From: an uncultured Clostridia bacterium
GTDB taxonomy: Bacteria > Bacillota > Clostridia > Christensenellales > Aristaeellaceae
NCBI GenBank assembly: GCA_947565865.1
Contig: CANOHT010000024.1
Span: forward strand, 1 to 45,099
Reading direction: 5' to 3'
DNA length: 45,099 nt
The notes beneath the pieces were generated by a model, which made no database searches, had not been told where the DNA came from, and worked only from the letters and a program-made list of their open reading frames with translations. The position numbers were made by a program, and so were the translations under genes. Positions 25,137 to 32,377 of the stretch are shown here, one piece after another. Positions within the stretch are counted from its first letter, which is position 1; every line of letters starts with the position of its first letter.

Positions 25137-26159
25137 GTGGCGCAGGTGAACGACATCGGTGTGGATTTGGGAACATCCAACGTGCTCATTTACATGAAGG
25201 GCAAGGGCATTGTGCTCCGTGAGCCGGCGGTGGTCGCCGTGGAGCGCGAAAGCAAAAAAATCCTTGCCGTGGGCAGCGACGCTTATCGCATGATCGGCCG
25301 CACCCCCGGCAACGTGATGGCTGTCCGTCCGCTTCGCCAGGGAACCGTCTCTGACTTTGAATTGACCAGCACCATGTTGCGCTATTTCGTTGGCAACGTG
25401 GTAGGGCGGCGGCTATTCGCCCGTCCCCGGGCCATCGTGTCCGTGCCGTCGGGCGTCAACGAGGTGGAAAAGCGCTCCATCATCAGCATCATGTTCGACG
25501 CGGGCATGCGGCGCACCCAGCTGCTGGATCGTCCTGTGGCGGCGGCGCTGGGCGTGGGCGTCCAGTTTGAGGAAGCCTACGGCAGCATGATCGTCGACAT
25601 GGGCGCGGGCGTGACGGACATCGCCGTGCTCTCCATGGGCGAGGTGGTGGTTTCCAGCTGCGTGCCCATCGGCGGCGATTACTTTGATGACGCCATCATC
25701 CGCTATCTGCGCAAAAAGCACAATCTGCTCATCGGCGAACGAACGGCGGAGGAAATCAAGATCAACATCGGCTCGGCGGTGCCTCAGGTCAGCGACATCA
25801 CCATGGACGTTACGGGCCGCAACCTGATTTCCGGCCTGCCCAAGACCCAGTCCGTCACCACCAGCGAGGTTTACGAGGCCCTGAAGGACCCGGTGATGGA
25901 GCTGGTGGAGGCCATTCAGGCCGTCATCGAGCGTACGCCGCCTCAGCTGGCCTCGGATATTTTTGATGACGGCATCGTATTCTCCGGCGGCGCTTCCTCC
26001 CTGACCGGCCTGACGGAAGCCATCTATACCGCCCTGCGGATCCCCTGCGGCGTGGCGGATGACCCGCAAACCAGCGTGGTCATGGGCTGCGGACGAGCCC
26101 TGGATGATCTGGCCGGTATGAAGCATCTGCTGGAGAGCCGAAAAAGCTGGAGCCGATAA
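25137..26159 (+). CDS. mreB: MreB/Mbl-type actin-like cell-shape protein
   Basis: A 340-residue bacterial actin that polymerises on the inner membrane face and guides the elongation machinery. The phosphate-1 loop GVDLGTSNVLIY, the IVSVPSGVNEVEKRS block, phosphate-2 VDMGAGVTDIAVLS and the adenosine loop VFSGGASSLTG are all present. It is not followed by mreC/mreD, so it corresponds to the stand-alone Mbl or MreBH type of paralogue. The GTG start at 25137 has AGGTGA upstream. Confidence 0.94.
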   Translation: MAQVNDIGVDLGTSNVLIYMKGKGIVLREPAVVAVERESKKILAVGSDAYRMIGRTPGNVMAVRPLRQGTVSDFELTSTMLRYFVGNVVGRRLFARPRAIVSVPSGVNEVEKRSIISIMFDAGMRRTQLLDRPVAAALGVGVQFEEAYGSMIVDMGAGVTDIAVLSMGEVVVSSCVPIGGDYFDDAIIRYLRKKHNLLIGERTAEEIKINIGSAVPQVSDITMDVTGRNLISGLPKTQSVTTSEVYEALKDPVMELVEAIQAVIERTPPQLASDIFDDGIVFSGGASSLTGLTEAIYTALRIPCGVADDPQTSVVMGCGRALDDLAGMKHLLESRKSWSR

Positions 26160-26237
26160 CGCCATTATCCACCTGATGAAAACGGCGCGTGGACTTGATC
26201 CATGCGCCGCTATCTGTTTGGCCCAAAGGAGGAGGCT

Positions 26238-26729
26238 ATGCGCAAGGTCATGGTCATCGGCAGCCCCGGTTCAGGAAAAAGCACCTTTTCACGCGGGCTG
26301 AAGGCGGTAACGGGTCTTCCGCTGTTCCACCTGGATCAGCTGTACCATCGCCCGGATCGCACAACGATTTCCCGTGAGGAATTCGATGCGCAGCTTCAGG
26401 CTTTATGCCGTCAGCCAAGCTGGATCATCGACGGCAATTATCAGCGTACCCTGGACATCCGCATAAAGGCCTGCGATACCGTGTTCCTGCTGGATTATCC
26501 ACCGGAGGTTTGTCTGGCGGGGGCGCTCTCCCGCGTTGGCCAGCGGCGGGACGATCTGCCCTGGATAGAAACAGCGCTGGACGAGGACTTCAAGCAGGCT
26601 ATCCTGGACTTCCCGCAAAAGCAGCTTCCAATGATTTATGATTTGCTGGAGCGGCATCAGACGCAGAAGCATATCGTCATTTTTCGCAGCAGGGAGGAAG
26701 CGGAGGACTATTTAATCGACCTGACTTAA
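26238..26729 (+). CDS. P-loop kinase, adenylate-kinase-like (FlaR/topology-modulation type)
   Basis: A 163-residue small nucleotide kinase-like protein. Walker A GSPGSGKST is at the N-terminus, LPLFHLDQLYHRP and WIIDGNYQRTLDIR are family blocks of the AAA_17/adenylate-kinase-like group, and a lid-type region follows in the middle. The substrate is unknown. ATG at 26238 is preferred over an in-frame ATG at 26202 because AAAGGAGGAGG lies just upstream of it. The gene follows mreB at a distance of 78 bases and may be read through from it. Confidence 0.87.
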   Translation: MRKVMVIGSPGSGKSTFSRGLKAVTGLPLFHLDQLYHRPDRTTISREEFDAQLQALCRQPSWIIDGNYQRTLDIRIKACDTVFLLDYPPEVCLAGALSRVGQRRDDLPWIETALDEDFKQAILDFPQKQLPMIYDLLERHQTQKHIVIFRSREEAEDYLIDLT

Positions 26730-26808
26730 ACGGCCCCGCTTTTTCATTTTCCGGCCGTCTATCACCGTTCCCATACGAATAGAATGTCGCCATGGAGGTG
26801 ACGTTCCG

Positions 26809-27237
26809 ATGACGGATCTGGAACTTTTCGCCCGGCTGATCCAATGCGAGGCCGGCGGCGAGGGCGATAACGGCATGCGCGCGGTTGCCAGCGTGGTCAT
26901 GAACCGCGTCCGCACACGAGTGGGCGAATACGGTCGATACAACACCATCCCCGCGGTGATTTACCAGGAAGGTCAATTCAACTGTGCCCGCACAACGCTG
27001 GGCGGACGGCAAAACCTGCAAAATATCTACAACATGAATCCCACGCAGCAGCATTACGACATTGCCCAGTGGGCCATTGGCGGCGGAAGGCTGGCGAACT
27101 TGTGGCAAGCGCTTTGGTTCTTCAATCCCTACTCCACGGTCTGCCGCAACTTTTTCCCGTCAGAGGTCGGATACTTCCAGATACGCATCGGCGATCATTG
27201 CTTTTACAATCCCACCGATGCCTACGCGCAGACATAA
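26809..27237 (+). CDS. cwlJ: CwlJ-like spore cortex hydrolase (SleB/Hydrolase_2 family)
   Basis: A 142-residue cell-wall hydrolase domain with no signal peptide, the same length and build as CwlJ, which acts on cortex peptidoglycan at germination. DLELFARLIQCEAGGEGDNGMRAVASVVMNRV contains the catalytic Glu of the family (the E of CEAGGEG), and the tail IGDHCFYNPT matches the CwlJ C-terminus. The start ATG follows GGAGGTGACG. An upstream CATACGAAT is reminiscent of a mother-cell sigma factor -10, but this is weak. A strong shared terminator follows. Confidence 0.88.
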   Translation: MTDLELFARLIQCEAGGEGDNGMRAVASVVMNRVRTRVGEYGRYNTIPAVIYQEGQFNCARTTLGGRQNLQNIYNMNPTQQHYDIAQWAIGGGRLANLWQALWFFNPYSTVCRNFFPSEVGYFQIRIGDHCFYNPTDAYAQT

Positions 27238-27248
27238 GCCTCTGTGCG

Positions 27249-27293
27249 AAAAAAGCCGGAACCAGCCGCACAGCGCGGGGTTCCGGCTTTTAT
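27249..27293. terminator. Bidirectional terminator between cwlJ-like and the sugar operon
   Basis: A perfect 13-bp stem (AAAAGCCGGAACC at 27251-27263 with GGTTCCGGCTTTT at 27279-27291) has A-rich sequence on the left and T-rich on the right, so it can end transcripts from both strands. The converging minus-strand gene ends at 27293. Confidence 0.9.
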
Positions 27294-28648
27294 TATCGTA
27301 CCGCCAGGGCCAGTGTGCGCCTGGCGAAATCCGTCATGGACAATTCGCCATAGGAGGTTACGCAGCTCCTGACTGTGTTGTTCATGGGCGCGATCCATTC
27401 CGTTGGCAGAACTTTGCTTCCCTTGGCCGCGCCAATGATGGAACCGATGGTGGCCGCGTTGCAGTCGGTGTCAAAGCCCGCCGTCACCCCAAAGGCAATG
27501 GAGGATACAAAGTCCATTTGGTGGTACAGCACGCCCGCCGTCACCAGCAGCGCGTTGGGAATGGTATGGCACCAGTCATGACCGTTGCGCTCGTCATACC
27601 TCTGATAGAAGCCTTCCAGGAAGGTTTCCAGCGTGACGCCCCGTTTCCAAGCCTGCAGCAGCGCGTCCGCCTGGGCGTACAGCCGGGAGGTATGCGGAAT
27701 CTGGCTCAGACCCGCCCGGACAATCGTCTCCGGGCAGCCGTCCGCGAAGGCCGCCGCGATCATGGCCGCCGCGTACATTTCCCCGTAAATGCCGTTCTTC
27801 ACATGGGAGATGGCCGCGTCCCGATAGGCCATGTCCGCCGCCGCCGCGGGATCGCCCGGATTGATATACCCGAAGAAGTCCCCGCGAATCTGCGCGCCGA
27901 TCCATTCCCGGAAGGGATTGTGCGTCGTAGCCGACTTGGGCGGCAGGATCAGGTTGGACAGGTTCATGTACGCCACGCGCTCCGCGGTGCAGGTACGCAG
28001 CAGCGGCAGAGAGGACAGCCATTCCTCCGCCACATCCTCGGAGGTAAAGTCCCGCCCCCGGGTCTCCACCAGCTTCAGCGCGAAAATCGTGTAGCTTGTA
28101 TCATCGTCCTCCGGCATAAACGCGACGTTGTTGATCCAGTTCTTCAGCTTGGAGCCGTAAGGGCCGTGCTCATCGGTCACGTCATACTTTTCCCGCAGGG
28201 CCGGGGCAATGTCCGAGGAGATGTAGCGCCTGACCGGCCAATTGTCCGTATCCCGCAGCAGGCCCTGAATCCTCGCCCGATGCCAGCCTTCCACCGGCTG
28301 GCCCAGAAGACAGCCGGCACAGCGGGCCTGCCAGGCGCCAAGAATCCTGTCATACAGCTCGTCATCATCCATATCGCCCAAGGACAGCGCGGGCTTCTCC
28401 GCCTGAAGCGCGTGGATTTCCGGCAGGGCGTCAGGCTCCTTGTAGGGAAAGTCGGGCCGGACGGGAATGGCCTGAATCTGGTCATAAAGCTGGTCAGCCC
28501 GAGCGTACAGCAACGGATCGTTCGCTCTGGCCGCCAGCTCGTCCAGCGAATCCATGACAAGCGAGAGATCCTTGCCCTCCTCCTGGGCCTGGATCTTTTC
28601 CACGGCCAGGTCGTTCAGGCCCTTCATCCATGGTTGATTCATCAACAT
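27293..28648 (-). CDS. ADP-ribosylglycohydrolase-family protein with N-terminal extension
   Basis: A 451-residue protein whose C-terminal ~350 residues form the ADP-ribosyl-glycohydrolase (DraG/ARH) fold. DRILGAWQARCAGCLLGQPVEGW opens it, PEDDDTSYTIFALKLVE carries the first metal-site acidic cluster, and GFDTDCNAATIGSIIGAAKG carries the second DxD. The first ~100 residues are a charged helical extension not usual in the family. The family cleaves N- or O-glycosidic bonds to ADP-ribose or related ribosides. As the last gene in a sugar ABC transporter series it more likely acts on an imported glycoside or nucleoside-like compound (inference). Confidence 0.85.
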   Translation of the reverse strand: MLMNQPWMKGLNDLAVEKIQAQEEGKDLSLVMDSLDELAARANDPLLYARADQLYDQIQAIPVRPDFPYKEPDALPEIHALQAEKPALSLGDMDDDELYDRILGAWQARCAGCLLGQPVEGWHRARIQGLLRDTDNWPVRRYISSDIAPALREKYDVTDEHGPYGSKLKNWINNVAFMPEDDDTSYTIFALKLVETRGRDFTSEDVAEEWLSSLPLLRTCTAERVAYMNLSNLILPPKSATTHNPFREWIGAQIRGDFFGYINPGDPAAAADMAYRDAAISHVKNGIYGEMYAAAMIAAAFADGCPETIVRAGLSQIPHTSRLYAQADALLQAWKRGVTLETFLEGFYQRYDERNGHDWCHTIPNALLVTAGVLYHQMDFVSSIAFGVTAGFDTDCNAATIGSIIGAAKGSKVLPTEWIAPMNNTVRSCVTSYGELSMTDFARRTLALAVR

Positions 28649-28666
28649 AAGTCATTCTCCTCTTTT

Positions 28667-29563
28667 TTAGCCCTTGACAGAGCCCAGTACCAAACCGCTG
28701 ACAAAGAAGCGCTGCAGGAACGGGTAGACGCACAGAATGGGCACCATGGAAACGAATACCTTGGCCGCGTTGAAGTTCTTGGCCGAAAGCTCCTGCATCC
28801 GGTGCAGCTCCTCCGGCGACATGGTGCTCGTCGTTTGAATCTCCACCGTCAGCTGCCACAAATAAGACTGAAGCGGCATGTTGACCGACCGATCAATGTA
28901 GATGATGCCGTCAAACCAGGCGTTCCAGTGTCCTACAACGGAAAACAGCGTGATGGTCGCCAGGCAGGGCAGGGACAGCGGCAGATAAATGCGCGCCAGG
29001 GAAATCCAGGGCGTCGCGCCATCCAGCCGGGCAGCTTCGTCCAGCTCCTCCGGGAGGCCCTTGAAGTAGTTCATCAGCACGATCACGTTGAAGATCGGTA
29101 CGCCGGAGGGCAGCACCAGTGACCAAATGGTGTTGCGCAGCCCCAGCCGGCTGATCAGAATATAACTGGGCACCAAGCCCCCCGCGAAGAGCATGCAGAA
29201 AACAATATACCACAGATAAATATTCTTCCGGGGAAAATACCGCTGACCTTTGGACAGCGGAAAGGCCATCAGCACCGTGAGGGCGAAATTGATGGCTCCG
29301 CCCAGGGCCACGCGCTCAACGGAATTCAGGAAGGAAACCAGGTACTGCCTGTCAGCCAGCAGGCGCTCGTAGGCCGCCGTGGTGAAGCGAACCGGCCAGA
29401 AGGATACCTGACCGGCCATCACAGCAGCCTTGTCCGAGAAGGAAATAGCCACCGTGTTCACCAGCGGAATCAGGCAGGAAAGCGCCAGAAGGGTCAGAAT
29501 GAGGTAAGCCAGCACCGTGACGATTTTTCCTGAAAGACTGTGTGTTTGTACCATCGACGCCAA
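28667..29563 (-). CDS. Carbohydrate ABC transporter permease, LplC/YtcP type
   Basis: A 298-residue MalG-class inner-membrane permease with six hydrophobic segments. The cytoplasmic EAA loop that docks the ATPase is EELDEAARLDGATPWISLARIYLPL (about 178-202). The C-terminus FLQRFFVSGLVLGSVKG is typical. It sits 8 bases after the LplB-type permease and 18 before the ADP-ribosylglycohydrolase gene. No cognate ATPase gene is in the window. Confidence 0.94.
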   Translation of the reverse strand: MASMVQTHSLSGKIVTVLAYLILTLLALSCLIPLVNTVAISFSDKAAVMAGQVSFWPVRFTTAAYERLLADRQYLVSFLNSVERVALGGAINFALTVLMAFPLSKGQRYFPRKNIYLWYIVFCMLFAGGLVPSYILISRLGLRNTIWSLVLPSGVPIFNVIVLMNYFKGLPEELDEAARLDGATPWISLARIYLPLSLPCLATITLFSVVGHWNAWFDGIIYIDRSVNMPLQSYLWQLTVEIQTTSTMSPEELHRMQELSAKNFNAAKVFVSMVPILCVYPFLQRFFVSGLVLGSVKG

Positions 29564-29571
29564 CTCCCCTC

Positions 29572-30510
29572 TTAAAAAATTCTGTATCCGGCAAACCGCT
29601 TCGCCAGGTAATAGCTCGCGCCAATGAGGAAGAAACTGATAAACGACTTCAGCAGACCCACCGCCGTACCCAGGCTGAACTGCATATCCACCAGTCCCAT
29701 GCGGTAGATGTATGTATCGATGATGTCGCCCGATTTGTACACCAGCGGGTTGTACATATTGAAGATCTGGTCGAAATTGGCGTTGAACAGATTGCCCAGG
29801 CTCAGACAGGTCAGCAGAATAATGGTGGGAACCAGCGCGGGCAGGGTAATATGGGTCATCTGCTGCCAGCGGTTAGCGCCGTCAATGGCGGCAGCCTCAT
29901 ACAGAGAATAATCAATGGCCGTTAGCGCAGCCAGGTAGACAATCGCGTTATAGCCAAAGCCCTTCCAGGTATCCGTCAAAACGATGATGGGCCGGAACCA
30001 CTTGTTGCTGGCCATGAACATGATGGGCTCCCCGCCCATGGCGCGGATCAGATTGTTAAACAAGCCGTCCATGGAAAACATGGAGACGAAAATACCGCCA
30101 AGAATCACCCAGGAAAGGAAGTACGGCATATAAGTGACCGTCTGCACGACGCGCTTGAAGTGCTTGTTCTTCACCTCGTTGAGCAGCAGGGCGAAGACCA
30201 CCGGCACGATGATGTTCAGCACAATCTTGCTCAGCGCGATCACAAGGGTGTTGATGACGACCTGACTCACGTCCGGCAGCTGGAACATAAAGCGGAAGTT
30301 ATCCAGCCCGACAAATTTGGAGCGGAAGAAGCCCTTGGCCGGAACGTATTTCTGGAAGGCCATGACCAGGCCGAACAGAGGCACGGTGGAAAAAAGGAAC
30401 AGAAACAGCATACCAGGCAGCAGCATCAGGTGGTAGCTGAGGATTTCAGTATTTCTTTGCTTGCGTTTCGCGCCAACGGAGGCGGCGCCTGCACGGACCT
30501 TCACCCGCAT
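29572..30510 (-). CDS. Carbohydrate ABC transporter permease, LplB type
   Basis: A 312-residue MalF-class permease with six transmembrane segments after a basic cytoplasmic N-terminus. The EAA loop is YEAAAIDGANRWQQMTHITLPAL. It pairs with the following LplC-type permease to form the channel for an oligosaccharide or glycoside. The gene is separated from the binding-protein gene by a strong hairpin terminator, which should lower its expression relative to the binding protein. Confidence 0.94.
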   Translation of the reverse strand: MRVKVRAGAASVGAKRKQRNTEILSYHLMLLPGMLFLFLFSTVPLFGLVMAFQKYVPAKGFFRSKFVGLDNFRFMFQLPDVSQVVINTLVIALSKIVLNIIVPVVFALLLNEVKNKHFKRVVQTVTYMPYFLSWVILGGIFVSMFSMDGLFNNLIRAMGGEPIMFMASNKWFRPIIVLTDTWKGFGYNAIVYLAALTAIDYSLYEAAAIDGANRWQQMTHITLPALVPTIILLTCLSLGNLFNANFDQIFNMYNPLVYKSGDIIDTYIYRMGLVDMQFSLGTAVGLLKSFISFFLIGASYYLAKRFAGYRIF

Positions 30511-30540
30511 ACCCTCTTTCTCTCTCGGGATTCTTCCTGG

Positions 30541-30578
30541 AAAAAGTCCGGGCGCTCCTTTTCAGCGAGCGCCCGGAC
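30541..30578 (-). terminator. Intra-operon terminator between binding protein and permeases
   Basis: A perfect 12-bp stem (GTCCGGGCGCTC at 30546-30557 with GAGCGCCCGGAC at 30567-30578) has a 9-base loop. On the minus strand it is followed by TTTTT. It lies 29 bases after the solute-binding protein stop. Partial read-through would give the usual excess of binding protein over permeases. Confidence 0.88.
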
Positions 30579-30606
30579 CGATGTCAGCTCATTCGACGGT
30601 CAGCCA

Positions 30607-32235
30607 TTACCGCTCGGCGCGGGCCGCGATGATCTCATCCGTGATTTCCTGGCCGCCCATGGCGTACCACTGCTCCACGAAGGCGTCGAACTCGTCAATG
30701 CTCTTCTCACCCATCACGATCTGGATCATGGTTTCCTGCTCCAGCTTCTGCAGGTGCGCCCACTTGGTCGCCATGCTTTCGGTCTGGCCGAAGTAGGCGG
30801 ACTCCACAAATTCCACGTTGTCATCCATGGCAGCGCCGGCGCCGACGATGCGCGCCAGGTATTCCATGTAGGCGGAGCTGTCCTCGCGGGGATTCGCCAG
30901 CTGCTTCTTAATCTGGCTGTAGGAATACTCAAAGCCCTTGCTCTGCATGACGTTCACGTCATCCGCGGCCAGCGCGTTCTCCAGATCCTCCATAATGCGG
31001 CCGACGGCGTCGTTGTAGTCGATGGCCACGCCGATGGGCATAATACCCCAGCCGATGCCGGCATACTTGGCCGTCCAGTCCGCATAGTGGGCGGCACCCG
31101 CCTCGCCATTGCCGCGCAGGCTGTCGTACTCCACGTTCAGCGCCTTCACAATGGCTTCAGGATGCTGGAATTCCTTGCTCACCACCACGATGGCCGCCAG
31201 GGGATCGTTGGTGGGGGTGGTCAGCTTGCCCTGGGCGTTGACAGGCGCGGATACCGCGATCCAGTCAGCGTCGTGGTTGTTCTCGGTGGCGGCCGTCACA
31301 CCGCCGGCGGGCCACCACACGCCAAAGTGCATGCCCATCTTGCCGGAGGCCAGCAGCGCGTCGCGATCCTCACCCTTGCGGATGGCAAACTCCTTGTCCA
31401 GAATGCCCTCGGCATACAGGTCGCGGATAAAAGCCAGGGCTTCCTTCATTCCGGGCATCACGGAGCCGTAGACGGGCTGACCGTCCTGCATGACCCAGGA
31501 GCCGGGATAAGCGCCGAAGGTGGCAAAGATGGTATCCAGGCCGAAGCGGTTGTTGTAGCCGCTGTACAGCGTTTCGTTGGCCGTCAGACCGATGGTGTCA
31601 TCGATGCCGTTGCCATCGGGGTCTTCCTCAATAAAGGCGCGGGCCAGGTCGATGACCTCATCCAGGGTGGACGGCACGTCGCGGCCCAGCTTGTCCAGCC
31701 AGTCCTTGCGAATCCACAGCACGTTGTGGCAATAGCCGATGTTGGTAGCGGGAATACCCATCATCCTGCCATTGGCGCGCACCTCGTTGAACAGCACATC
31801 GCCGTAAGTATCGTACTGCGCCTTCAGGAAAGGAGAGATGCAGGACTCATAAGCGTCGGTCATGTCCCAGATCAGCTCGTTTTCCAGCAGCTGATTGAAG
31901 GTCTTGCGATCCACCACCATCATATCCGGAATCTCGCCGTTGGCAATGGACAGGGCGATTTTCTGCGCCAGGTTGTTGCCGTCCACTTCCCAAGCAATCT
32001 TTGTGTGGACGTTGATCTGCTCGGCAACGAAGTCCGTATAGATATTGTGCTCATAATCCATGCCGTCCGGGAAATTCTCACTGCCCTTGGTCACGCCCTT
32101 GGTAAATTCCACAGGCTCATTATAAGGCGTGTAGGCATCCCATACAGCGTCATTGGGCCGGTTCTCCGCCAGGCTCAGTCCGCTCGTCATCAGCAACGCT
32201 GCCGCCAGCAGCATGGATACCAAACGTTTCTTCAT
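30607..32235 (-). CDS. Extracellular solute-binding protein of a sugar ABC importer
   Basis: A 542-residue LipO/family-1-type binding protein. MKKRLVSMLLAAALLMTSG forms a clear Sec signal peptide, with likely cleavage after SLA (LSLA|EN). There is no lipobox cysteine, unlike most Gram-positive binding proteins. DPDGNGIDDTIGLT is the calcium-binding-like loop common in this family, and MMVVDRKTFNQL and YCHNVLWIRKDWLDKLG are family blocks. ATG at 32235 is chosen because GGAGGGAA is close upstream and a signal peptide follows. It is the first gene of the transporter series, and downstream genes depend on read-through of the following terminator. Confidence 0.93.
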   Translation of the reverse strand: MKKRLVSMLLAAALLMTSGLSLAENRPNDAVWDAYTPYNEPVEFTKGVTKGSENFPDGMDYEHNIYTDFVAEQINVHTKIAWEVDGNNLAQKIALSIANGEIPDMMVVDRKTFNQLLENELIWDMTDAYESCISPFLKAQYDTYGDVLFNEVRANGRMMGIPATNIGYCHNVLWIRKDWLDKLGRDVPSTLDEVIDLARAFIEEDPDGNGIDDTIGLTANETLYSGYNNRFGLDTIFATFGAYPGSWVMQDGQPVYGSVMPGMKEALAFIRDLYAEGILDKEFAIRKGEDRDALLASGKMGMHFGVWWPAGGVTAATENNHDADWIAVSAPVNAQGKLTTPTNDPLAAIVVVSKEFQHPEAIVKALNVEYDSLRGNGEAGAAHYADWTAKYAGIGWGIMPIGVAIDYNDAVGRIMEDLENALAADDVNVMQSKGFEYSYSQIKKQLANPREDSSAYMEYLARIVGAGAAMDDNVEFVESAYFGQTESMATKWAHLQKLEQETMIQIVMGEKSIDEFDAFVEQWYAMGGQEITDEIIAARAER

Positions 32236-32377
32236 CAAAGATTCCCTCCGTCGTTCAAGTAGCATTGACGTCAAGCGCTGACTATATTGTAAAGCATGTT
32301 GGCGTCAGAATAAATAGCAACTATTTTGGGTTTGTATAAAAATCCTCATTACCTGCCAAATAGGACAATCGCCAGGT

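Noticed and set aside
27062..29122. Long open frame of 686 codons antisense to the ADP-ribosylglycohydrolase and permease genes
   Set aside because: It is a GC-rich shadow. The opposite strand encodes well-conserved families with ribosome sites, and this frame yields His/Arg/Gln-rich sequence of no known fold.
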